Of a stretch of DNA of 64,000 nucleotides, positions 58,201 through 64,000 are shown piece after piece. Made by a program: the position numbers and the translations under genes. Location of the stretch: NCBI RefSeq assembly GCF_035222485.1, contig NC_085920.1, positions 8,790,001-8,854,000 of the forward strand. The letters run 5' to 3'. The notes under the pieces were generated by a model, which worked only from the letters and a program-made list of their open reading frames with translations, had not been told where the DNA came from and made no database searches. Positions within the stretch are counted from its first letter, which is position 1, and each line of letters starts with the position of its first letter. The stretch is from Podospora pseudoanserina. Taxonomy: Eukaryota > Ascomycota > Sordariomycetes > Sordariales > Podosporaceae.

Positions 58201-59100
58201 TATTATTATATAACTTATTTAATCGTCGGAATTACTAATAACTACTAGCTTCTGGCTCCCCTCCGCAACTCTTTCACTTCCCTTACCCTCTTCTATAGCT
58301 CTAATACCGCTTTAATTAACGGTATAAAAGCTATATTTATTCTTATAATCCCTCTATTTATAATTACTATAGGCACTACCCTAATACCTATCCGTTATAT
58401 AATAATCCTTAAACGGCCCCCTATTAGGCTTATTAGTATAGGTAGTATAAGGAGAGGTAGCTATAAAATTACGGTTTTAGATTAAAACTGCATTTATATA
58501 ATTCGGATAAGTTAGTACCTTAACCTCCTTTACCCTACCGGAAATACATTCGATATCGGCCGACGGTAGAGCCGAAATTATTTATTATATTTTTTATATA
58601 TTTATTAGTTTAAGTATTATCGTACGGAAAAGATATATATTAATATTAATATAAAAGCTATTTATTAACCTTCTAATATAAAGCTAGTTAGTATCGATAA
58701 CCTTATACGAGCTACGGGTAGTAAGGACAAACACTATTTTAGATATTTTTTTAAAAATCGATTGGTTTATACGATTAAAAGTTTATTAGAAAAGGATATT
58801 AATAAGAATTAAACCTATATTTTTAGAAGCTTTAAAATAGTATATACCGTTTAATTATTATATTTAAAGATTATATTACCTTTTAGACGATAATACCTAT
58901 AACCGATAACTTTATAAACCCCGGATAATTATTATATATTATTTTAATACTATTATATAATATTTATATTATTTTATCATACGATAAGCCTACTATAAAA
59001 CCGTTTAAGAACTAAATATCTATATTTTTTAATTAAACCTTACCGTACGGAACCCAGACGCCTTAATCGAAATCACAAGGCTCTATTGTATAGCTGGCCG
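58201..59100. other. RIP-degraded AT-rich DNA
   Basis: Very AT-rich, no readable domain. Probably remnants of older elements. Confidence 0.5.
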
Positions 59101-59740
59101 GTCGAGGAAGTTAAAAGAAAAGGTCTGCTTTTAACACCTAGACCCTCGCAACCGTACGTCACTACCTTCGTGCCTAGGCGTCCCTAGATACCGTACGGGA
59201 GCCAGACCCTCGCGACCGCACGCTACTACCTTCGTGCCCAAGCATGCCCCGACTACCGTACGGGAGCCAGACTCCTGGATCGGAATAACAAGGCTCTATT
59301 GCACAGCTAGCCGGTCGAGGAAGTTAGAAGAAAAGATCTGCTTTTAAACACCTAGACCCTCGCGACTGCCTTCGTGCCTAGGCGTCCCTGGATACCGTAC
59401 GGAAGCCAGACCCTCGCAACCGCACGCCACTGCCTTCGTGCCCAAGCGTCTCTAGATACCGTACGGGAGCCAGACCCTCGCAATCGCACGCCACTACCTT
59501 CGTGCCCAGGCGTCCCTAGATACCGTACGGGAGCCAGACCCTCGCAACCGCACGCTACTGCCTTCGTGCTCAGGCGTCCCTAAATACCGTACGGGAGCCA
59601 GACCCTTATAACCGCAAGCCACTGCCTTCGTGCTTAGGCATTCCTCGATACCGTATAGGAGCCAAACTCTAGGATCGGAATAATAAGGCTCTATTATATA
59701 GTTAGCCTATTAAGGGATTTAAAAGAAAAGGTTAAAGATC
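59100..59740. repeat. 64-bp minisatellite with interspersed ~95-bp unit
   Basis: The marker CCGTACGGGAGCCAGA recurs at about 59191, 59256, 59395, 59459, 59523, 59587 and 59651, mostly 64 bp apart. A second block (GGATCGGAAT ... GAGGAAGTTAGAAG ... GATCTGCTTTTAAACACC) appears near 59060, 59277 and 59674 between runs of the 64-bp unit, giving a higher-order pattern. It is clearly more GC-rich than the DNA on both sides. A frame through it (59374-59583) is only a product of the repeat. Confidence 0.88.
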
Positions 59741-59799
59741 TAAACTCCGGTAATCGCACGCCACTACCTTCCTAACTATCGTACGTAACCTAGACTACG

Positions 59800-61120
59800 G
59801 TAACTATACCGCACTCCCCTTATCTACTTATACGTAACCCATTCCACTTTTAATAAGGTATCCTTTACGAAAAGAAAATTAATAATAAACTTTAATTTAA
59901 TAATATCTCGTATCATATATAACTATTATATTACTATTACTACTATATTAAAATAAAACCTTTTATTTATATCCCCCACTTTTAAATTCTCGTTTATAGG
60001 AAATATAAAGTAGCTATTCTCATAAATAAAGTACTTACCTATCTTCGTACGTTCTATAAAAATATTATAGCTATAGATAAACTAAATATCGTACGAGAGT
60101 ATAATAATTTATTAATCGTTTTTCGAAAATAATAAAACTTTATAAACTTTATATTTCCTTTTACGGTAATTAACTTAATTTTAAAACTAAAAAAGCTATC
60201 TTTTAATAGATTAAAGTGCGATACCTACACCTATATCGTATAAACTAAAAGAGTAATATAAAAATACTATCGTATAAAGTATAATTAAGTTAACCTTAAT
60301 ATAAAAAAAAAATATTACAGCTACCTAATAATATTAGGGACCTTAATTAACTAAAATATATTATTAATGTTTTTTTAAAAACCGGTTAATTACCGGATAT
60401 TTTAAAATATAATTAATAAAGCTAATAATTAGGAGTCCTAACTTTATATAATAAACCTAAAAATAAAAAAAATAGTTTATAATATTCTATCGTACGATTA
60501 GCTTAACTTTTTAATAAATATTAATAACTATCGTAATAAATAAGGAATAATTAACTTTAAATCCTTAATTAAATAAAATAGGTTAAGTATATTACTTTAG
60601 GTTTTTAAACCGGTAAGCTTTATATTATATAACCTCTTTTAACCTAAACGAAAGATAGTTAAATAGTAAAAACCTAATTACTTTTACGGTACTTTAAAAA
60701 ATCTAGAAGAGGATTAATTAAGTTATTACCGATATAATAATAAAATTATCGTCCGATAAAGTCGGTTACCTAATTTTATTTAAAGTTAATAAAAAAATAA
60801 TTAATTAAAAACCTTTTAAGCCTTTTAATAATAATAACCTAGCCCCTCGTACGATATAAAAGTATTCTTTTATTTAAAAAACGATTTTTAAATATATTTA
60901 TTATATATAGAGTTAGGATTAATAAGATCGATTACCGTACGATTTAAACGCTAGCTAGATTAAAAGTTTAGAGACTATTATATAAATAGTATGGAAATTT
61001 TATTACGGTAGCGATAAAGCCGGATAAAAGTTATTAAATTAAATACTTATTAATTTTTTTATTAGACTTTTAGATTATCCTTTTCTACAGTCGTTATACG
61101 AAAGCGCCCTCCTCTCTACC
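59800..61120. other. RIP-degraded AT-rich DNA
   Basis: No domain can be read. CGTACG-type words stand out, as left over when other C/G bases are lost. Confidence 0.5.
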
Positions 61121-61524
61121 TGTTACGGTTCTGGAAGACAGTGGGGCCACGAAGGACCAATTAAAACTGGACCGCGCCGTCAAGCGGGGCTTACGGTCCA
61201 GAAGGGCAACGGACCAATAAGATGGGGACCGGGGACTGCGGTGGGGCTCACGGTCCACGGTCCGGCATCGGCCAATTAGGAGCGGACCGAGGACCGTCTA
61301 TAAGTTAACGGTCCACGGTCTACGGGTCTATATATACGGAGGAACTGGCCGGCGTAGATAAATAGTTCTATAGTATATAATATAAGTTATAATCGTTGGT
61401 ATTTAGACTATTATAATAGAGATAAGCCGTTATTATATACTATTTAGCTATACCGGACTAGGATTATTTAAAAGTGCCTTTAACTAGTGTCCCTTTTAGA
61501 GGTTCTGGATAGGGGTTCGTTATA
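61121..61524 (+). repeat. 5' LTR of the right-edge gypsy element
   Basis: Starts TGTTACGG and ends TTCGTTATA, the RIP forms of TGTCAC... and ...GTCACA. Its 3' half matches the solo LTR at 32647-33142 (GAGGAACTGGCC, GGTTCTGGATAGGGGTTCGT). The 5' half is GC-rich with many GGACCG / CGGTCC words in both orientations. Confidence 0.8.
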
Positions 61525-64000
61525 CGTTATATATTTACTTTAACTCTATTATAGATAAATTAAAGGCGTCTTTTTACTACTATAGCCGGACCTAAAAATA
61601 TTTAGATAGGAGGCGTCCCGTCTAGCTTAAGTACCGAGGGACCTTCCAGATATATACCTTTTACCGTAAAGTAAGTTATTAAGCGCCTTAAAGAACTCGA
61701 GGACGAGGCTTAGTAGACCCAAGAATAGATTTTCGCTATCTCGACTACGTTTAAGTCGATTATTAAGTTCCCGGTACCGGAGCGCTATAGAGGAGAAAAA
61801 GCCGAGCTTAGAGGGTTCTTAATCTAACTTAAAATCTATTTTCGTTAATACCTAGACTAATTTACTAACGAAAAGTCGAAAGTAATCTTCGTAGCTATTA
61901 AGCTTAAGGATAAGGCTCTCGCGTAGTTCGAGCCTATCCTCGACGATTATTATAAATAGGAGTAGGAGTATTAAAAGAAGATTACCGTAAAGTACTTCGA
62001 GAATTACCGTACCTTTAAGGCTAAGCTTAAGGAGGTATTTAAGGAGTATAATAAAGTAAAGCGTACGTAAAAGAGGCTCTTAAGCCTATATTAAATACGC
62101 TTAGCGGCTAATTACGCGGCTTAATTTAAAATCGATAGCCTACGTAATACTATTAACGATAAGGGATTAATATAGTTTTTTTACTATAGCTTTAAGGAAA
62201 AGGTAAAAGATAAGTTATATAAGGAGTTAAAGCCTAATATTATTAATAAATATATTACTATAGCTATACGGATCGACGATCGGTAATTTAAGCGTCGTAC
62301 GGAGAAGAGGAACTACAGTAGGGGTACTTACGGTAATAATTATAAGAGATACTTTAGTAATAACCGTTCTAATAATAAGTATAAGCGGAAATACTTTAGT
62401 ATTAATTACTCCGGCACTATATACTCGGGACCGATAAACGTCGACGCTATATAATAATAAAAGCTATAAGGCCGGGGCTAAAGCAAAAATAACCTTAAAT
62501 GTTTTAACTATAGTAAAGTAAGATACTTTAAAAAGGACTATAAGGTACCTAAACGGCTCGGATAGAAGAAAGAAATTATATTAACTATTATATCGAAAGA
62601 ACCGAAGGTTATAAAGGTAGTAGTTATCGGGTACTAGTAAAGCGGAGCGGTAAGCTCCGAGGAAGACTTTAACTAGTACGCCGGATAAGAAAATATAGAG
62701 TTTTAAGAGGTAAAGGAAGCCCTAAAAAGGCTAAAGGCGGAGTATAAAGAAGGAGATCTTTAAATATAAATATTATAGGATTAACTAGTATAGATCGTTA
62801 CGGAAGTTACTACGGAGGTCGCTAAAGACGAAGGTCTTACGTAAGGACCTACTAGGTAGACGATACTAGAGAGGTAATATAGTAAGTACGGAATTACTAT
62901 TTTACAGGATATATTATAGCCTATAAAGCTCTTATATAAGAGCTAAAAAGAGTATTGGAAAGGCAGGAAAGTCGCTAGTATTAAGATCGCGAAGTTACTA
63001 AGGGATATACTAATACCTATATATTATATATCCTATAAAGGAAATACGGTATAGCTTTATCCTAAGTATCCGGAATATTAAAAAGTACTTTAGTTTTAAT
63101 ATATTATATATAGATATATAAAGTACTACTAAAGTAAATCGCTATACGGCTACTGGCCGGTACGTAAGGTAGGTAAGGAGGGCAAATTATAGCTAGTTAA
63201 AAGGACTATAGCCCGATAGAAAAAAGCTTAATAGAAGGACCTAAACGACTACGTCTTATAAAAGGTTTAGGACCCGGTTAAACTAAAGGATAGCCTTTAA
63301 GTTATATAGATCGTACTAAGGTATACGAGGTACTATATCGAATACGTAAACGGTTAGAATATAGACGATAGCGTACGCTCGTAAGAAGAAATAATACTAA
63401 AATAGTATTTAAGCCTAAACTACGTTATATATCTATAGGAGAAGGTTAAACGATATTATTAAGCTAAAACGCTTAAAACTAAATAAAAAAATCGCTATTA
63501 AATATAAATATAAAAAAATACTAAAGACGGAAAATAGGAGGAAGTTAGACGGGTATAGTTAAAAGACTTTATATTACTAGATAATCCAGAGTAGAAGGAC
63601 GCTTTTAAACGATATAACCGCTTAAGAAACGACTCGCGGCCCTTCGCGGAGGCCGTTAACCTTTAACGGACCACGAACGATATTTTCGAAAGTATTAACG
63701 TAAGGCGAAAGTATAGAATAATAACCCGGCGCTTATTAGCGAGGTCGTTACCGCATAAAGAAAAAGTAAAAAAAATAAACGCCTCTAAATTACTATACGA
63801 TAGAGGGATCTCTAAATAATAATATTAATAAACGGTAGTGCGGAAACGAATTTAATTTCGCTATAGTTTATATACTAAGCCTATATACTATAGAAGAAAA
63901 AGAAAAAATAAATAATTATATAAGGTTTATTTCCTACGTAAAAGGTCTATAAGAAAACACTACCTCTAGATATTATAGTCAAATGAAAAACGATATTAAT
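61121..64000 (+). mobile_element. gypsy-type retrotransposon, 5' part, RIP-inactivated, cut by window end
   Basis: Begins with a 404-bp LTR (61121-61524). Plus-strand frames broken by many TA-type stops then show a retrotransposon Gag domain (about 61760-62290; FEPIL and IRLAANYAA are recognisable) and a damaged zinc knuckle (about 62495-62555). Downstream to the window end the frame decays but remains pol-like in length. The 3' LTR must lie outside. Target duplication cannot be checked (left flank CTACC). Confidence 0.75.

Noticed and set aside
59374-59583. 69-codon open frame
   Set aside because: Produced by the 64-bp minisatellite; repeated peptide with no independent support.

Overview
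The window looks like nuclear DNA of a filamentous ascomycete, probably a Sordariomycete close to Sordariales. Genes carry one or two GT-AG introns of about 52-115 bp, intergenic spacers are short, and several proteins belong to fungal families (GH128 wall protein, SDR, GPI-type FAS1 protein, fungal YVC1-like TRP channel, FTA2-like kinase fold, DUF6594). Transposon blocks are AT-rich, full of transitions and in-frame stops, which is the mark of RIP (repeat-induced point mutation). Placement to genus cannot be made from the sequence alone.

Layout. (1) 1-26.4 kb is a euchromatic gene block with 13 protein genes: an HSL-type esterase, an APH-like kinase-fold protein, an AAA ATPase with introns, a TRP channel, a GH128 glucanase-like GPI protein, an SDR, a PNPOx-like flavoprotein, a large zinc-finger-like protein, a secreted SET protein, a BBE-type FAD oxidase, a secreted glycerophosphodiesterase-like protein, an intronless AAA paralogue and a membrane-anchored aspartyl-protease-fold protein that has lost both catalytic Asp residues. 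(2) 26.4-40.6 kb is disturbed. It holds a frameshifted DUF6594 gene, a small foldback repeat, and a complete 7435-bp Ty3/gypsy element (29148-36582, minus strand) with 353-bp LTRs and a GTCGG target duplication. The element has split a host gene whose frame is restored across the insertion point. A solo LTR of a second family (AGAGG duplication) sits inside it. (3) 40.6-54.9 kb is a second gene block: a divergent PD-(D/E)XK-nuclease-like / FTA2-kinase-like pair lying between two direct repeats, a beta-carbonic anhydrase, a two-FAS1 protein, a 1162-residue zinc-finger-like protein and a broken beta-lactamase-family gene. (4) 55.1-64 kb is RIP-degraded heterochromatin: a 202-bp tandem array interrupted by a 1861-bp Fot1/pogo-like transposon (TA duplication), a 64-bp GC-richer minisatellite, and the 5' part of a gypsy element (LTR plus gag) running off the right edge.

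The genes do not form one pathway. There is a loose theme of secreted or wall-associated products (GH128, SET protein, FAD oxidase, GDPD, FAS1, pseudo-protease). Exon boundaries were placed by hand from splice signals plus frame and family continuity. Every full multi-exon model given adds up to a whole number of codons.
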